Positions 1 through 10,160 of a stretch of 64,000 nt of DNA are shown in pieces. Every line of letters starts with the position of its first letter. Within the stretch, counting starts at the first letter, position 1. The position numbers were made by a program, and so were the translations under genes. The notes below the pieces were generated by a model that was not told the DNA's origin, did no database searches, and saw nothing but the letters and a program-made list of their open reading frames with translations. Source of the stretch: Microvirga sp. 17 mud 1-3 (lineage in GTDB: Bacteria; Pseudomonadota; Alphaproteobacteria; Rhizobiales; Beijerinckiaceae); NCBI RefSeq assembly GCF_003151255.1, contig NZ_CP029481.1, positions 2,418,001 to 2,482,000 on the forward strand, given 5' to 3'.

Positions 1-115
1 GAAGGAGCGGCAGGTGCTTGTCGCCATGCTCCGCGACCACGGAGGACAGAACCTCCAGGGCCTTCGTCAGGCGCTCTTCCGTAATCGTATCCTGCGATTT
101 CCAATGGCCGTTCAT
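1..115 (-). CDS. hypothetical protein, 5' part only (runs off left edge)
   Basis: A reverse-strand reading frame opens with ATG at 115 and stays open to the window edge, giving about 38 residues beginning MNGHWKSQDTITEERL. A strong ribosome binding site (GGAGGG) lies about 121-126, a few bases upstream of the ATG, which fixes the start. The visible part is soluble and charged, with no signal peptide or membrane segment. I do not recognise the family. Function is unknown because most of the gene lies outside the window. Confidence 0.6.
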   Translation of the reverse strand, partial: MNGHWKSQDTITEERLTKALEVLSSVVAEHGDKHLPLL

Positions 116-385
116 GAGGAGCCCTCCTGTCGCTGGCGCAGACATTGCGGGATGACCATGGCCTCCGAATAGTAAAGGTTTCGTGGAAATCACCCGCACT
201 CGCGAAATCGACTTGGCCAACGGCAGTGGATGACCGCCCCACCCCATTCCGATGTCAGCCTTTACGCTGGGCGCGAAGGGACAACGGAGGATGGTGCCGC
301 AAGTAACGTAAGGAAGACTTAAGCATAACCGGAGATTTCCACGGCTATGCTACGGGAACCGCAGCAACACCGCCGATCCCGATCG

Positions 386-652
386 TCAGAACGCGAAGCG
401 CCAGGGCTGAGGACTCATCTCGACCTGCTGGGGTTCGAGGCTGACAAGAGCAGCAATCTGCCCCCTCGCGACAATCTGCACCCGGTCGATCTCCATCCGG
501 TTGTCCGTCGCGTCCGGCACCGAAGCGTGGCGGACCTCTACGACGGCCGGCCCATCCTCGACCGAGGGAGTGGCCGCCGTCATCTCGACGCGCAGATCGC
601 TGCCCCCGGCACCGAAGGTTGGAAGAGGCATGTAGGAGTAAACGGGCTGCAT
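386..652 (-). CDS. small hypothetical protein (88 aa)
   Basis: An 88-residue frame whose third codon positions are mostly G or C, as in neighbouring host genes. That is the main reason to prefer it over the longer overlapping frame on the other strand (347-937). It has no obvious domain, signal peptide or membrane helix. It stands alone, with several hundred bases of apparent noncoding sequence on the divK side. I do not recognise it, and it may be spurious. Confidence 0.4.
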   Translation of the reverse strand: MQPVYSYMPLPTFGAGGSDLRVEMTAATPSVEDGPAVVEVRHASVPDATDNRMEIDRVQIVARGQIAALVSLEPQQVEMSPQPWRFAF

Positions 653-1128
653 CGCTGTTCCGGAAGAGATTCGCTCTCCGGAAGGCTAGTAAACAATTCC
701 TTAACGCTCAAGGAGCATGAGCCTCGGGACCCCGCCTCTGTCGAAGTGCGGGGCGGATCCGCTAAACAAGGCATGCGCATAGCCGCCTCGCCAGACCCGG
801 CAGGGCGCGCACTGAGCTCTTACATTTTTAGACAGGAAAGGTGGCCAGCTGGCGACGGTGTTGAGGAGGCAACGGTCCGTCTCCAGCTGGCCGGCCTACG
901 AAGTCCCAGGAGATGCGGCGGACCTGAGCATCCGTAGGGCATGCACGCTCCGCCCTTGGCGGATGAATGACATGAACATATAGGAAACATTTGGCAGCAC
1001 AAGCGCACAAAGTCGCCTAAATGCGGGAATTTCGCGAAGGTTATCACGAGACCTGTGGAAAACAAGAATCGTTTTGCCGGAAATTTCGAAGCATCCGGAA
1101 ACAGGCACGAGGGTGGACCGGCACGTCG
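653..1128. other. intergenic stretch without a supported gene
   Basis: No frame here has convincing coding character. The one visible structure is a hairpin with arms CCCCGC at 730-735 and GCGGGG at 748-753. It has no clear T-run, so I do not call it a terminator. The part next to 1129 lies downstream of divK. Confidence 0.4.
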
Positions 1129-1512
1129 TCAGGCGGGAGGCGTATCCGCGTCGAGATAGGTCTTCACGGTCGCGAGGAATTTGGCCACCGAGATCGGCTT
1201 GGACAGATAGGCCTCGCAGCCCCCTTCCCGGATCCGCTCCTCGTCCCCCTTCATGGCGAAGGCCGTAATGGCGATGACGGGGATCGATTTCAGCTCCTCG
1301 TCGGCCTTGAGCCAGCGGGTGACCTCGAGCCCCGACACCTCGGGAAGCTGGATGTCCATGAGGATCAGGTCGGGCTTGTGGGCCCTTGCCAGCTCCATCG
1401 CCTCGATGCCATGCCCGGTCTTGAGGGTGGCGTAGCCGTGCGCCTCGAGCAGATCGTTGAAAAGCTTCATGTTGAGTTCGTTATCCTCAACAATGAGCAC
1501 GGTCTTCTTCAT
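1129..1512 (-). CDS. divK: cell-cycle response regulator DivK
   Basis: A 127-residue stand-alone receiver domain, the usual DivK length, with no output domain. The sequence opens with the [14 protein letters not shown] block. It has the phospho-acceptor Asp in [10 protein letters not shown] (about residue 52), the switch T in ITAF and the conserved Lys in LSKPIS near the end. In Caulobacter and rhizobia, DivK is a diffusible phospho-signal that works with PleC, DivJ and DivL to control CtrA and polar development. It is divergent from the DUF3572-dinB pair, a neighbourhood common in Rhizobiales. Function rests on strong resemblance to Caulobacter DivK. Confidence 0.95.
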   Translation of the reverse strand: MKKTVLIVEDNELNMKLFNDLLEAHGYATLKTGHGIEAMELARAHKPDLILMDIQLPEVSGLEVTRWLKADEELKSIPVIAITAFAMKGDEERIREGGCEAYLSKPISVAKFLATVKTYLDADTPPA

Positions 1513-1596
1513 TGCCGCTGTCCCAGGACTCCAAACCGGCTTTCCCGGTCCGCCACTTCATCGGATGATGACCGTAGATTGAAACCTATTGATGAA

Positions 1597-1902
1597 ATGC
1601 AAACCCCGAAGATGAAACCATCCACCAAGAAAATTTCCGTAGAGGAAGCTGAGCGCTTGGCGCTCGACGTGTTCTCGCGCATCGCCGCCGACGGAGGGCG
1701 CCTCACCCGGTTCCTGGCCGTATCGGGGCTCGATGTGCAGACGATCCGCTCGGCCGCCGCGCTGCCGGGCTTCCTGGCCGGGCTTCTGGACTATGTGGCA
1801 GCCGACGAGCCGCTCCTGATTTCCCTGGCGCAGGAGATGGAGACGAAGCCGGAGCGGATCATGGAAGCTCATCGGACGCTGTCGCCCTCGGAGTTCGAAT
1901 AG
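1597..1902 (+). CDS. DUF3572 family protein
   Basis: A protein of about 100 residues, largely helical. It has an N-terminal [18 protein letters not shown] helix and a C-terminal segment ending [10 protein letters not shown], matching the DUF3572 family found between divK and dinB in many Rhizobiales. The frame is open much further upstream. I place the start at ATG 1597, with ATG 1612 as an alternative; neither has a strong ribosome binding site. The stop codon overlaps the ribosome binding site of dinB, so the two genes are probably cotranscribed. Its function is not known. Confidence 0.85.
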   Translation: MQTPKMKPSTKKISVEEAERLALDVFSRIAADGGRLTRFLAVSGLDVQTIRSAAALPGFLAGLLDYVAADEPLLISLAQEMETKPERIMEAHRTLSPSEFE

Positions 1903-1910
1903 GAGCGCCG

Positions 1911-3194
1911 ATGAGCGGGATCCTGTGCCGCGACTGTCTGGCGGAGACCGCTGCTTCCGTAGCGGAGCGCTGCGGCGCATGCGGGTCCCCTCGCCTGCTC
2001 CGGCATCCGGAGCGGGACACGCTGGCGATCGCCCATGTGGATTGCGACGCCTTCTTCGCGGCCGTGGAGAAGCGGGACGATCCAAGCCTCGCCGACAAGC
2101 CGGTGATCATCGGCGGCGGCAAGCGTGGCGTGGTCTCCACCGCCTGCTATGTGGCACGCACCTATGGCGTGCGCTCGGCCATGCCCATGTTCAAGGCCCT
2201 GCAGGCCTGCCCCCATGCGGTGGTCATCAAGCCGAATATCGACAAGTACCGGGTGGCCGGGCGCGCCGTGCGCGAGATGATGCAGGAACTGACCCCGCTC
2301 GTGGAGCCGGTCTCCATCGACGAGGCCTTTCTCGATCTTTCCGGCACCGAGCGCCTCCATCACGGCAGCCCGGCTTTCACGCTCGCGAAATTCGCCAAGC
2401 GGGTTGAGGCTGAGATCGGCATCACCGTGTCGGTCGGCCTGTCCTACAACAAGTTTCTCGCCAAGATCGCGTCGGATCTCGCCAAGCCGCGCGGATTCTC
2501 GATCATAGGCCGGCAGGAGGCTGCTGACTTCCTGGCCGGAAAGCCGGTCTCGATCATCCACGGCATCGGCGCCTCGGCCCAGAACCGCCTTGCCAAGGCG
2601 GGCGTCACCACCATCGCCCAACTGCGTGAGGTGGATCCCAAGCTCCTCTTCGCCGCTCTTGGCCGAGACGCCCAGCGCCTGTCGCGCCTCGCCGTAGGTC
2701 GGGACGACCGGCCCGTGAAGCCGGAGCGGGAGACGAAGAGCATTTCGGCCGAGACCACCTTCGACACGGACCTGCGTGCCTTCGAGGATCTGGAGCCCAT
2801 CCTGTGGCGGCTCTCCGAGAAGGTATCCCGGCGCCTGAAGGCCGCCGGTTTCGCCGGGCGCAGCATCACGCTGAAACTCAAGGATTCGGAGTTCAGGCTC
2901 CTCACCCGCACGCGCTCGGGCCTGCCCGCGACCCAACTCGCCCAGCGCCTTTTCGATACCGGCCGGCAGATGCTGAAGACGGCCTGCGACGGCACCGCCT
3001 ATCGTCTCATTGGCATCGGCGCAGCGGATCTCTGCGACGGGGCGGAGGCCGACAGGGGCGACCTCGCGGATCAGACCGTGGTCAGGCAGGCCCATATGGA
3101 ATCGGCCATAGACCGGATCCGTGAGAAGTTCGGCACCGATGCCCTTCAGAAAGGCATCGTTCTGCGCAAGGGCCCGCCGAAACCTCAGCGCTGA
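1911..3194 (+). CDS. dinB: DNA polymerase IV (Y-family translesion polymerase)
   Basis: A 427-residue Y-family polymerase. Catalytic acidic residues appear in [12 protein letters not shown] (about residues 43-54) and [11 protein letters not shown] (about 127-137). A helix-hairpin-helix thumb and a C-terminal little-finger domain follow. The N-terminal extension carries two Cys pairs (CRDC and CGAC), a probable zinc ribbon found in some alphaproteobacterial DinB proteins but not in E. coli. The ribosome binding site AGGAG overlaps the upstream DUF3572 stop. Its last 10 bases overlap the convergent eipB-like gene. Expected role: error-prone bypass of damaged template bases. Confidence 0.95.
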   Translation: MSGILCRDCLAETAASVAERCGACGSPRLLRHPERDTLAIAHVDCDAFFAAVEKRDDPSLADKPVIIGGGKRGVVSTACYVARTYGVRSAMPMFKALQACPHAVVIKPNIDKYRVAGRAVREMMQELTPLVEPVSIDEAFLDLSGTERLHHGSPAFTLAKFAKRVEAEIGITVSVGLSYNKFLAKIASDLAKPRGFSIIGRQEAADFLAGKPVSIIHGIGASAQNRLAKAGVTTIAQLREVDPKLLFAALGRDAQRLSRLAVGRDDRPVKPERETKSISAETTFDTDLRAFEDLEPILWRLSEKVSRRLKAAGFAGRSITLKLKDSEFRLLTRTRSGLPATQLAQRLFDTGRQMLKTACDGTAYRLIGIGAADLCDGAEADRGDLADQTVVRQAHMESAIDRIREKFGTDALQKGIVLRKGPPKPQR

Positions 3195-4030
3195 CAGGTG
3201 CTCTGCTTCTGGGCCGCCTGGACCTGGAGATTCTGAAGGTCGCCCTTCAGGGTGAAGTCGCCGTAATCGAGCCGGAGCGCCCGGCTGACGCCGTTCTCGT
3301 AGAGTTCGAACGAGACTCGGTAGACAGGCGTCCGGTCGGCCGAGCCTTCGGCGAAATAGCTCACGGTCATGGGCCAGCGCGGCACTGTGGCCAGATCGCC
3401 CTGACGGGCAGCTTCCTCGAGATTGGCCCCAGCGCCGCCTTCGATCCGATGGCCGATCACCGCCAGGGTATCGTAGACCTTCTGCCCGTTGTCGGATCCG
3501 TCATAGACCTTGGTGCTCAGGGTCGTCTCGCCGTTGCGACCCGCCTCGATCAGCCGCTTGAGATGCTCGGTCGGAAAGATCGCCTGTCCACCGGCCGAAA
3601 AATTCGCCTGCTTCGGCTGCTTCAGGGTGACGTCGAGGGACCCGTCGGGCTTGAGCCGCGCATTCCCGTCCACCCCGTCGCCGCCGCGTCCGCCCACCGA
3701 CGAGACGGACCTGAAGCGCATGGAGCGGCCGTCACCGGTCTCGAATGTGGCGGTCTGCGTATCGAGGGTGCGCGAGCCGGTCTCGCTGCTGTCGAGCACC
3801 GTTACCTGGCGGTATTTCAGCGTATAGCCCTCACAGGCATCGCCGGCGAAATCCATGGCGATCCGACCCCGGGCGCTGTCCAGGCCACGGGAGCCTTCCG
3901 ACCGCACCAGGGAGAGATCGTAGACCGCCCGGTGCGCCACGAGCGTTACAGGAGGCTTTGCCACCTCCGCGAAGGCCGGGAACGACAAGAGAGCAAGGGT
4001 CAGGCTCGACGCCGTCAACAGGGTGCGCAT
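3185..4030 (-). CDS. eipB: EipB-like periplasmic cell-envelope integrity protein (DUF1849)
   Basis: A 281-residue exported protein. The signal peptide begins [20 protein letters not shown] and is probably cleaved after AFA. The mature part carries [14 protein letters not shown] and the conserved [11 protein letters not shown] segment, plus a final Cys near the C-terminus, as in the DUF1849/EipB family. In Brucella, EipB is a periplasmic beta-spiral protein needed for envelope integrity. ATG 4030 is chosen over longer frames because AGGAGG lies just upstream and the signal peptide begins there. The 3' end overlaps the dinB 3' end by 10 bases, tail to tail. Confidence 0.85.
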   Translation of the reverse strand: MRTLLTASSLTLALLSFPAFAEVAKPPVTLVAHRAVYDLSLVRSEGSRGLDSARGRIAMDFAGDACEGYTLKYRQVTVLDSSETGSRTLDTQTATFETGDGRSMRFRSVSSVGGRGGDGVDGNARLKPDGSLDVTLKQPKQANFSAGGQAIFPTEHLKRLIEAGRNGETTLSTKVYDGSDNGQKVYDTLAVIGHRIEGGAGANLEEAARQGDLATVPRWPMTVSYFAEGSADRTPVYRVSFELYENGVSRALRLDYGDFTLKGDLQNLQVQAAQKQSTCQR

Positions 4031-4152
4031 GGGTCCTCCTGGCTTTTGAAAGACAAAGATAGAAGCCTCCTGCGCCCACGGCAACGTTCCGGCTTGCGTC
4101 TATCGGGCTCATCCGCCACAACTCCGCCGGACCATCGCAAACCGAGGCTTCC

Positions 4153-4623
4153 ATGAGCACCGTTGAAAAGAAACTCGAGGGCATGGGAATCACCCTGCCG
4201 ACTCCTGCCGCGCCGGTGGCGAACTATGTGCCGTTCGTCCGCACGGGCAACCTCATCGTCATCTCCGGCCAGCTCTGCCTCGGTCTCGACGGCAAGCTCG
4301 CGGACGCCCACAAGGGCAAGCTCGGGGCCGAGATCGCCCCTGAGGTCGGCCAGCAGGCTGCCCGCCTCTGCGCCATCAACCTGCTCGCCCAGCTCAAGGC
4401 CGCCGTCGGCGACCTCGACAAGGTCGTGCGCTGCGTGCGCCTCGGCGGCTTCATCAATGCGGTTCCGTCCTTCGCTGGTCTCGCGCCCGTGATGAACGGC
4501 GCGTCCGACCTGATGGTCGAAGCCCTGGGCGACAAGGGCCGCCATGCCCGCTCCACCGTCGGCGTCGCCGAACTGCCCCTCGATGCCTGCGTCGAGGTCG
4601 AAGGGATGTTCGAAGTCCAATGA
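4153..4623 (+). CDS. RidA/YjgF family protein
   Basis: A 156-residue member of the YjgF/YER057c/UK114 superfamily, in the longer subgroup common in alphaproteobacteria. Family signatures include VRTGNLIVISGQLC, the central AINLLAQLKAAVGDLDKV stretch and the C-terminal RSTVGVAELPLDACVEVE. Classical RidA hydrolyses reactive enamine/imine intermediates made by PLP enzymes. Whether this subgroup does so is not shown. The stop overlaps the next gene's start by four bases, so it is cotranscribed with the phosphodiesterase. Confidence 0.9.
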   Translation: MSTVEKKLEGMGITLPTPAAPVANYVPFVRTGNLIVISGQLCLGLDGKLADAHKGKLGAEIAPEVGQQAARLCAINLLAQLKAAVGDLDKVVRCVRLGGFINAVPSFAGLAPVMNGASDLMVEALGDKGRHARSTVGVAELPLDACVEVEGMFEVQ

Positions 4624-5372
4624 GCACGCCCTCCTGGCTCGTCGCGAAGCCCATCGCCCATCGCGGCCTCCACAACAAGGCCGAGGGAATCCTCGAGAAC
4701 ACGATCTCGGCTGCGGAGGCCGCCATCGCGCGCGGTTTCCCCCTCGAACTCGATGTTCAGCTCACGGCCGACAACGAGGCCATCGTGTTCCATGATTTCG
4801 AGCTCGACCGCCTCACCGGGCAGACGGGCCTCGTTGCGGAGCGCAAGCTCTCCGAACTCGTCGGCATCGACATCACGGGCGCCAAGGGCGGAGATAGGAT
4901 CCCCTCCCTGAAGGAATTTCTTGCCAAGGTTGCCGGGCGCACGCCGCTGGTCGTCGAGATCAAGAGCAAGTTCAACGGCGACATGAGACTGACGAAACGC
5001 ACCATCGAAGTGCTCGCCGATTATAGCGGCCCGTTCGTGGTGAAGTCCTTCGATCCGGACATCGTGGCTTATCTTCGCCAGCACGCGCCGAACATCACCC
5101 GCGGTTTCATCGGCGAGCTGGAATACGCGTCCAAGTCCGACAACTTCCTCTCCCCCGAGCAGAAGCACCGGATGGCGAACCTGCTCCACTTTGATGAGAC
5201 GCAGCCTCAGTTTCTCTCCTGGCGCGTGAAAGACTTGCCCTGCGCTTCGACCTATCTCAGCAGGCTTCTGGGGCACATCCCGGTCATGACCTGGACCGTC
5301 CGCAACCCGGAGGACCGGGCGCGGGCCGAAAAGCATGCGGACCAGATGGTCTTCGAGGGCTTCCTCCCCTGA
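4620..5372 (+). CDS. glycerophosphodiester phosphodiesterase
   Basis: A 250-residue TIM-barrel phosphodiesterase of the GDPD/UgpQ family. It shows the N-terminal PIAHRGLHN (catalytic His-Arg), LELDVQLTAD with metal-binding Glu and Asp, and VFHDFELDRLTG with the second catalytic His. These enzymes hydrolyse glycerophosphodiesters to glycerol-3-phosphate and an alcohol. There is no signal peptide, so it is probably cytoplasmic. It overlaps the ridA-like gene by ATGA, indicating translational coupling. Confidence 0.92.
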   Translation: MSTPSWLVAKPIAHRGLHNKAEGILENTISAAEAAIARGFPLELDVQLTADNEAIVFHDFELDRLTGQTGLVAERKLSELVGIDITGAKGGDRIPSLKEFLAKVAGRTPLVVEIKSKFNGDMRLTKRTIEVLADYSGPFVVKSFDPDIVAYLRQHAPNITRGFIGELEYASKSDNFLSPEQKHRMANLLHFDETQPQFLSWRVKDLPCASTYLSRLLGHIPVMTWTVRNPEDRARAEKHADQMVFEGFLP

Positions 5373-5446
5373 GACGGTCCGTCCCGATTGCAACGACCCC
5401 GCCGGGCCCCTAGCTTAAAGGTGCACCGGCGGGATCCTCCTCCATC

Positions 5447-6646
5447 GTGACGCTTCAGGCCCAAACACTCCAGGTCAAAGCCGCTCCCAGCCTGAAGGCC
5501 GTTCCGGCCTCCGCATGGGACGCCTGTGCCATGGGCGGCGCCAATGCCTCCGGCGATGAGGACCCGTTCAACCCCTTCGTGTCTCACGCCTTCCTGTCGG
5601 CCCTCGAAGAGGCGGGCTGCGTCGGCCCGAAGACCGGGTGGACGCCCCTACATCTCCTCGTAGAAGACGATGGCGGCACCCTTCGCGGCGCCGCTCCCTG
5701 CTATCTCAAGTCCCATTCCATGGGCGAATACGTGTTCGACCATGCCTGGGCCGACGCCTATGACCGGGCGGGCGGGCATTATTATCCCAAGCTCCAGGTC
5801 TCCGTTCCCTTTACGCCCGTGAGCGGCCCTCGCCTGCTGGCGGCGCATGACCCGGGCGGAGAGGTCCGGGCCCATCTGGTCGCCGGGCTTCGGGCCCTGC
5901 GTGACGAGACCGGCGCCTCCTCGATCCACGCTACCTTCCTCCAGGAGCAGGACCTGTCGGCCCTCGCGGCGCGGGGCTTCCTGCGGCGGGACGATCAGCA
6001 GTTTCACTGGTTCAACGAGGGTTATGGGAGCTTCGAGGATTTCCTGGGCGCTCTCGCGTCCCGCAAGCGCAAGGCGATCCGCCGGGAACGGCGCGACGCC
6101 CTCGCGAACGGTATCACGGTCGAGTGGATTACCGGCAGCGAGCTCCGGGAGGCGCATTGGGACGCGTTTTTCGCCTTCTACATGGATACGGGCTCGCGCA
6201 AATGGGGCCGGCCCTACCTGAACCGCCGGTTCTTCTCCCTCATCGGGGAGCGCATGGCGGAGCGGATCCTCCTGGTCCTGGCAAAGCGCAACGGGCGCTA
6301 CATCGCCGGGGCCCTCAACCTCATCGGCGACCGGCGGCTCTACGGTCGCAACTGGGGCTGCATCGAGGACCATCCCTTCCTGCATTTCGAGGTCTGCTAT
6401 TACCAGGCCATCGACTTCGCGATCGCCCGGGGCCTCGACCGGGTCGAGGCCGGCGCCCAGGGAGAGCATAAGCTCGCGCGCGGCTACCGCCCGGTCACCA
6501 CTTCCTCGGCCCACGATTTCGCGGACCCGTCCCTGAGCCGGGCTATCGAGGCCTATCTCCAGCGAGAGCGGAGCTACGTGTCCGAAATCGCAGGAGAGCT
6601 CGCGGCCGCTACCCCTTTCCGGAGCGGCACGCGCGAAGAGGACTGA
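5447..6646 (+). CDS. FemAB-like / GNAT-fold acyltransferase (PF04339 type)
   Basis: A 399-residue protein of the family annotated as peptidogalycan biosynthesis/recognition or GNAT-family N-acetyltransferase (COG3146). It has an N-terminal block with DPFNPFVSHAFLSALE, a central HWFNEGYGSFEDFL followed by SRKRKAIRRER, and a C-terminal GAQGEHKLARGYRPV. The start is GTG at 5447, just ahead of conserved sequence. The substrate is not known. The gene converges on the clp operon, with a hairpin between them. Confidence 0.85.
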   Translation: MTLQAQTLQVKAAPSLKAVPASAWDACAMGGANASGDEDPFNPFVSHAFLSALEEAGCVGPKTGWTPLHLLVEDDGGTLRGAAPCYLKSHSMGEYVFDHAWADAYDRAGGHYYPKLQVSVPFTPVSGPRLLAAHDPGGEVRAHLVAGLRALRDETGASSIHATFLQEQDLSALAARGFLRRDDQQFHWFNEGYGSFEDFLGALASRKRKAIRRERRDALANGITVEWITGSELREAHWDAFFAFYMDTGSRKWGRPYLNRRFFSLIGERMAERILLVLAKRNGRYIAGALNLIGDRRLYGRNWGCIEDHPFLHFEVCYYQAIDFAIARGLDRVEAGAQGEHKLARGYRPVTTSSAHDFADPSLSRAIEAYLQRERSYVSEIAGELAAATPFRSGTREED

Positions 6647-6676
6647 GCCGTCTCAGAGGGTCGATCCCAAAACGAA

Positions 6677-6704
6677 GACCCCGCCTCCTTTCGAAGACGG
6701 GGTC
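6677..6704 (-). terminator. rho-independent terminator of the clp operon
   Basis: An inverted repeat with 7-bp arms GACCCCG (6677-6683) and CGGGGTC (6698-6704). Read on the reverse strand it is followed by CTTCGTTTTGG, a T-rich tail. It lies 28 bases past the stop of the small membrane-protein gene, between convergent genes. Confidence 0.65.
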
Positions 6705-6731
6705 GATTAAGTGGGTCCCAGGTCCCGCGCC

Positions 6732-6980
6732 TCAGAGAGCGTGGAGGATGAGCCGAGCCCCGTCGATCAACGCCGACGTAGAGGTTCCCAAGGCATTCAT
6801 GGTGAGTTCGAACGCCCAGTAGCAGCCAATGACGATGATCGGCACGAGGATCCAACCGAGGATTTCCTCGAACCAGATCCGCCGGCGACGCCGGATCCGG
6901 CGCTGTTCGCGCCAGCTCGGCTTCGCCTTGGCGATGGTCGATACGGCCTCGAGGGGGCCTTGGTGCAGCTCTGTGGTCAT
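6732..6980 (-). CDS. small membrane protein downstream of clpA
   Basis: An 82-residue protein with a very basic stretch (WREQRRIRRRRRIWFEE) followed by one clear transmembrane helix (about residues 40-60, ILGWILVPIIVIGCYWAF) and a short tail. The positive-inside rule places the basic N-terminus in the cytoplasm. Its ATG overlaps the clpA stop by four bases, so it is translationally coupled to clpA and ends the operon. I do not recognise a characterised family. Partnership with the ClpAP system is only inferred from the coupling. Confidence 0.8.
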   Translation of the reverse strand: MTTELHQGPLEAVSTIAKAKPSWREQRRIRRRRRIWFEEILGWILVPIIVIGCYWAFELTMNALGTSTSALIDGARLILHAL

Positions 6981-9436
6981 GCCTTAACCAGGGGTACCTT
7001 TGGAACGGTGCGGATGCCTCCGCCCCCATTACCACCGGACCCTTTGGGCTTCACGGACTTTTTTGCCTTCGTGCCCGAGGCTGACTTGGCCCGCGGCTTG
7101 CGCTTGGTTGTCACGGCCTTCTCGGGCTTCGGCTTTATCGGGCCCTCAAGGTACTCGAAGCCGAGCGTCTGGAGCCCGATCTCGTCCGTCTTCACCACGA
7201 CTCGCACCGCGCCGCCGTCCTTCAGGCGTCCGAAGAGGACGTCGTCCGCGAGCGGCGTCTTAATGGTCATCTGGATCAGGCGACCCATCGGGCGGGCACC
7301 CATGGCCTCGTCATAGCCATGCTCCGTCAGCCACTCGCGGGCCTCGTCGGTCAGCTCGATGGTGACGTTGCGGTCGGCGAGCTGAGCCTCGAGTTGGAGA
7401 ACGAACTTGTCCACCACCTTCTGGACCACTTCCTTCGGCAGGTGGCCGAACGAGATGATGGCGTCGAGACGGTTGCGGAACTCCGGCGCGAAGAGCTTGT
7501 TCACGGCCTCCGTATCGTCGCCCTCCCGCTTGGTCCGGGTGAAGCCATAGGCCGGGCGGGCCATGTCGGCGGCGCCCGCATTCGTGGTCATGATGATGAT
7601 CACGTTGCGGAAATCGACCTGCTTGCCGTTATGGTCCGTCAGCTTCCCGTGGTCCATGACCTGGAGCAGGATGTTGAACAGATCCGGGTGCGCCTTCTCG
7701 ATCTCGTCGAGCAGGAGCACGCAATGGGGATGCTGATCGATGCCGTCGGTCAGGAGGCCGCCCTGGTCGAACCCCACATAGCCGGGAGGGGCGCCGATGA
7801 GCCGGCTGACCGTGTGGCGCTCCATGTATTCCGACATGTCGAAACGCAGGAGCTCCACCCCGAGCGACAGGGCGAGCTGCTTCGCCACCTCGGTCTTGCC
7901 GACGCCTGTCGGACCCGCGAACAGATAGGCGCCGATGGGCTTCTCCGGGTCGCGCAGGCCGGCCCGCGCCAGCTTGATGGCCGAGGTCAGGGACTCGATG
8001 GCCTTGTCCTGCCCGTAGACCACCCGCTTGAGGGTCTCCTGCAGGTTGGCGAGCACCTCGGCGTCGTCCTTGGACACGGTCTTGGGCGGAATCCGCGCCA
8101 TGGTCGCGATGGTGGCCTCGATCTCCTTGATGCCGATGGTCTTCTTGCGGCGGCTCTCGGGCAGCAGCATTTGGGACGCACCGGTCTCGTCGATCACGTC
8201 GATGGCCTTGTCCGGCAGCTTGCGGTCGTTGATGTAGCGTGCCGAAAGCTCCACGGCGGCCTTCACGGCCTCGTTGGTGTAACGGAGCTTGTGGAACTCC
8301 TCGAAATAAGGCTTGAGCCCCTTCACGATCTCGATGGCGTCCGGCACCGTCGGCTCGTTCACGTCGATCTTCTGAAAGCGACGGACGAGGGCCCGATCCT
8401 TCTCGAAATACTGACGGTATTCCTTGTAGGTGGTCGAGCCGATGCAGCGGAGCGTGCCCTGGGCCAGGGCCGGCTTCAGGAGGTTGGACGCGTCCATGGC
8501 GCCGCCCGAGGTGGCGCCCGCGCCGATCACCGTGTGGATCTCGTCGATGAACATGATGGCGTTGGGATGCGCCTCGATCTCCTTCATCACCTGCTTCAGG
8601 CGCTCCTCGAAGTCGCCGCGATAGCGGGTGCCCGCCAGGAGGGTACCCATGTCGAGGGCGAAGACCGTCGCGTCCTTCAGGACCTCCGGCACCTCGCCGC
8701 GCACGATCTTGCGGGCAAGCCCCTCCGCGATGGCGGTTTTGCCGACGCCGGGATCGCCCACGAGGAGCGGGTTGTTCTTCTGACGGCGGCACAGGACCTG
8801 GATCGTGCGCTGCACCTCGGCCTCGCGGCCGATGAGCGGATCGATCTTCCCGTCCTTCGCCTTCTTGTTGAGGTTGACGCAGTAAGCCTCTAGGGCATCG
8901 CCCTTTTTCTTGGCCCGCGCCTCCGGCTCGTCGGAGGTCGGACGCTCGGACGACTCCTCTTCCGCGCCCCGGGGGGGACGACCCTCGCTGAGACCCGGAC
9001 GCTTGGCGATGCCGTGGCTGATGTAGTTGACCGCGTCGTAACGGGTCATGTCCTGCTCCTGCAGGAAATAGGCCGCATGGCTCTCCCGCTCGGCGAAGAT
9101 GGCCACGAGCACGTTCGCGCCCGTCACCTCGTCTCGGCCGGAGGATTGCACATGGATGACCGCCCGCTGGATGACCCGCTGGAAGCCGGCCGTCGGCTTG
9201 GAATCCTGACGCCCGTCAGCGACCAGGTTCGCCAGCTCCGTGTCGACATATTCCACAAGGTTGCGGCGCAGAAGCTCGATGTCGACGTTGCAAGCGCGCA
9301 TCACCGACGCCGCGTCCTGATCGTCGATCAGGGCGAGGAGCAGGTGCTCCAGGGTCGCATATTCATGGCGGCGCTCGCCCGCCAGGGCGAGGGCCCGGTG
9401 GAGGGCTTGTTCAAGACTGCGAGAAAAGCTCGGCAA
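6977..9436 (-). CDS. clpA: ATP-dependent Clp protease ATP-binding subunit ClpA
   Basis: An 819-residue class I Clp/Hsp100 unfoldase. It has the N-terminal double ClpN repeat (about 1-140), a first AAA+ module with Walker [14 protein letters not shown], and a second with [14 protein letters not shown] basic, Lys/Pro-rich C-terminal tail of about 50 residues exceeds the E. coli protein. Translation starts at TTG 9436, preceded by AAGGA about 7 bases upstream. clpS ends 31 bases upstream and the pair is the usual clpS-clpA operon. It unfolds N-degron and other substrates for ClpP. Confidence 0.97.
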   Translation of the reverse strand: MPSFSRSLEQALHRALALAGERRHEYATLEHLLLALIDDQDAASVMRACNVDIELLRRNLVEYVDTELANLVADGRQDSKPTAGFQRVIQRAVIHVQSSGRDEVTGANVLVAIFAERESHAAYFLQEQDMTRYDAVNYISHGIAKRPGLSEGRPPRGAEEESSERPTSDEPEARAKKKGDALEAYCVNLNKKAKDGKIDPLIGREAEVQRTIQVLCRRQKNNPLLVGDPGVGKTAIAEGLARKIVRGEVPEVLKDATVFALDMGTLLAGTRYRGDFEERLKQVMKEIEAHPNAIMFIDEIHTVIGAGATSGGAMDASNLLKPALAQGTLRCIGSTTYKEYRQYFEKDRALVRRFQKIDVNEPTVPDAIEIVKGLKPYFEEFHKLRYTNEAVKAAVELSARYINDRKLPDKAIDVIDETGASQMLLPESRRKKTIGIKEIEATIATMARIPPKTVSKDDAEVLANLQETLKRVVYGQDKAIESLTSAIKLARAGLRDPEKPIGAYLFAGPTGVGKTEVAKQLALSLGVELLRFDMSEYMERHTVSRLIGAPPGYVGFDQGGLLTDGIDQHPHCVLLLDEIEKAHPDLFNILLQVMDHGKLTDHNGKQVDFRNVIIIMTTNAGAADMARPAYGFTRTKREGDDTEAVNKLFAPEFRNRLDAIISFGHLPKEVVQKVVDKFVLQLEAQLADRNVTIELTDEAREWLTEHGYDEAMGARPMGRLIQMTIKTPLADDVLFGRLKDGGAVRVVVKTDEIGLQTLGFEYLEGPIKPKPEKAVTTKRKPRAKSASGTKAKKSVKPKGSGGNGGGGIRTVPKVPLVKA

Positions 9437-9467
9437 CGGCTTATCCTTTAAGAGATGGTGATCCCGG

Positions 9468-9809
9468 CTAATTCTTTTCCATTACGCATTGCAGGGGATG
9501 CTGGTGCTTGCGGGCGAAATCCATCACCTGCGTCACCTTCGTCTCCGCCACTTCGTAGGTAAAAACTCCACATTCTCCCACGCCGTTCTGATGAACATGC
9601 AGCATGATGCGGGTGGCGTCTTCGCGGTTCTTGTTGAAGAAGCGTTCCAGCACATGCACCACGAACTCCATGGGCGTGTAATCGTCGTTCAGGAGGAGAA
9701 CGCGGTAAAGGTTGGGTCGTTTCGTCCGGGGCTTGGCTTTCGTGACGATTGCAGTCCCCGTGCGGCCGTCATCCCCGTCGCCCGGCGACTGGGATCCGGC
9801 TCCGGCCAT
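9468..9809 (-). CDS. clpS: ATP-dependent Clp protease adaptor ClpS
   Basis: The ClpS core is plain: [20 protein letters not shown], with the N-degron-binding Asn-Asp pair. [21 protein letters not shown] and the C-terminal [10 protein letters not shown] follow. ATG 9809 gives 113 residues, near the usual alphaproteobacterial length. Upstream in-frame starts reach to 9881 but their extra residues are not family-like. ClpS delivers N-end-rule substrates to ClpA, whose gene follows by 31 bases. The start choice is uncertain because no good ribosome binding site is visible. Confidence 0.95.
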   Translation of the reverse strand: MAGAGSQSPGDGDDGRTGTAIVTKAKPRTKRPNLYRVLLLNDDYTPMEFVVHVLERFFNKNREDATRIMLHVHQNGVGECGVFTYEVAETKVTQVMDFARKHQHPLQCVMEKN

Positions 9810-10100
9810 GGAGAATGCATGCGCGCGAACCGAAGCGCCCTGAGGTATCCGCAGCATGGTTGTCAGACCGACCCTTTTCATCTGGTTGTTTCCCCGCGGC
9901 CGCCGGATCTCGTGTCCGGGCTCCGCCTGCCGCGACGTACCTCCAAATGTATAGTCGCTCCGTTCGGTTCGCTAGATCAACCAGATGGGTCGTCGCAGCC
10001 CTGTCCGAAAGAGCGACATCTTGGCCTCCCAATAGAACGAACGCCGCACGCAGAGAGCAGGCTGGGCTGTGGCATCACTCGGCGCCCCTAGAGCAGGCAC

Positions 10101-10133
10101 AAAAAGAAAATGCCCGGCGCGGAGGCCGGGCAT
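10101..10133 (-). terminator. rho-independent terminator of the phasin gene
   Basis: A perfect 9-bp stem (ATGCCCGGC at 10110-10118, GCCGGGCAT at 10125-10133) with a 6-base loop. On the reverse strand it is followed by TTTTCTTTTT. It starts about 28 bases past the phasin stop codon. Confidence 0.92.
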
Positions 10134-10160
10134 CGAAACTTCAGATCGAAGGAGTATCGA

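Noticed and set aside
347..937. A 196-residue forward frame near the left edge
   Set aside because: It is Arg/Pro-rich with no family look and covers the more plausible reverse frame 386-652.
1021..1596. The long upstream part of the frame ending in the DUF3572 gene
   Set aside because: It is antisense to divK, a certain gene; only the last 100 residues resemble a real protein.
7319..8893. A 524-residue forward frame
   Set aside because: It is exactly antisense to clpA and is a GC-rich shadow; the clpA motifs are beyond doubt.
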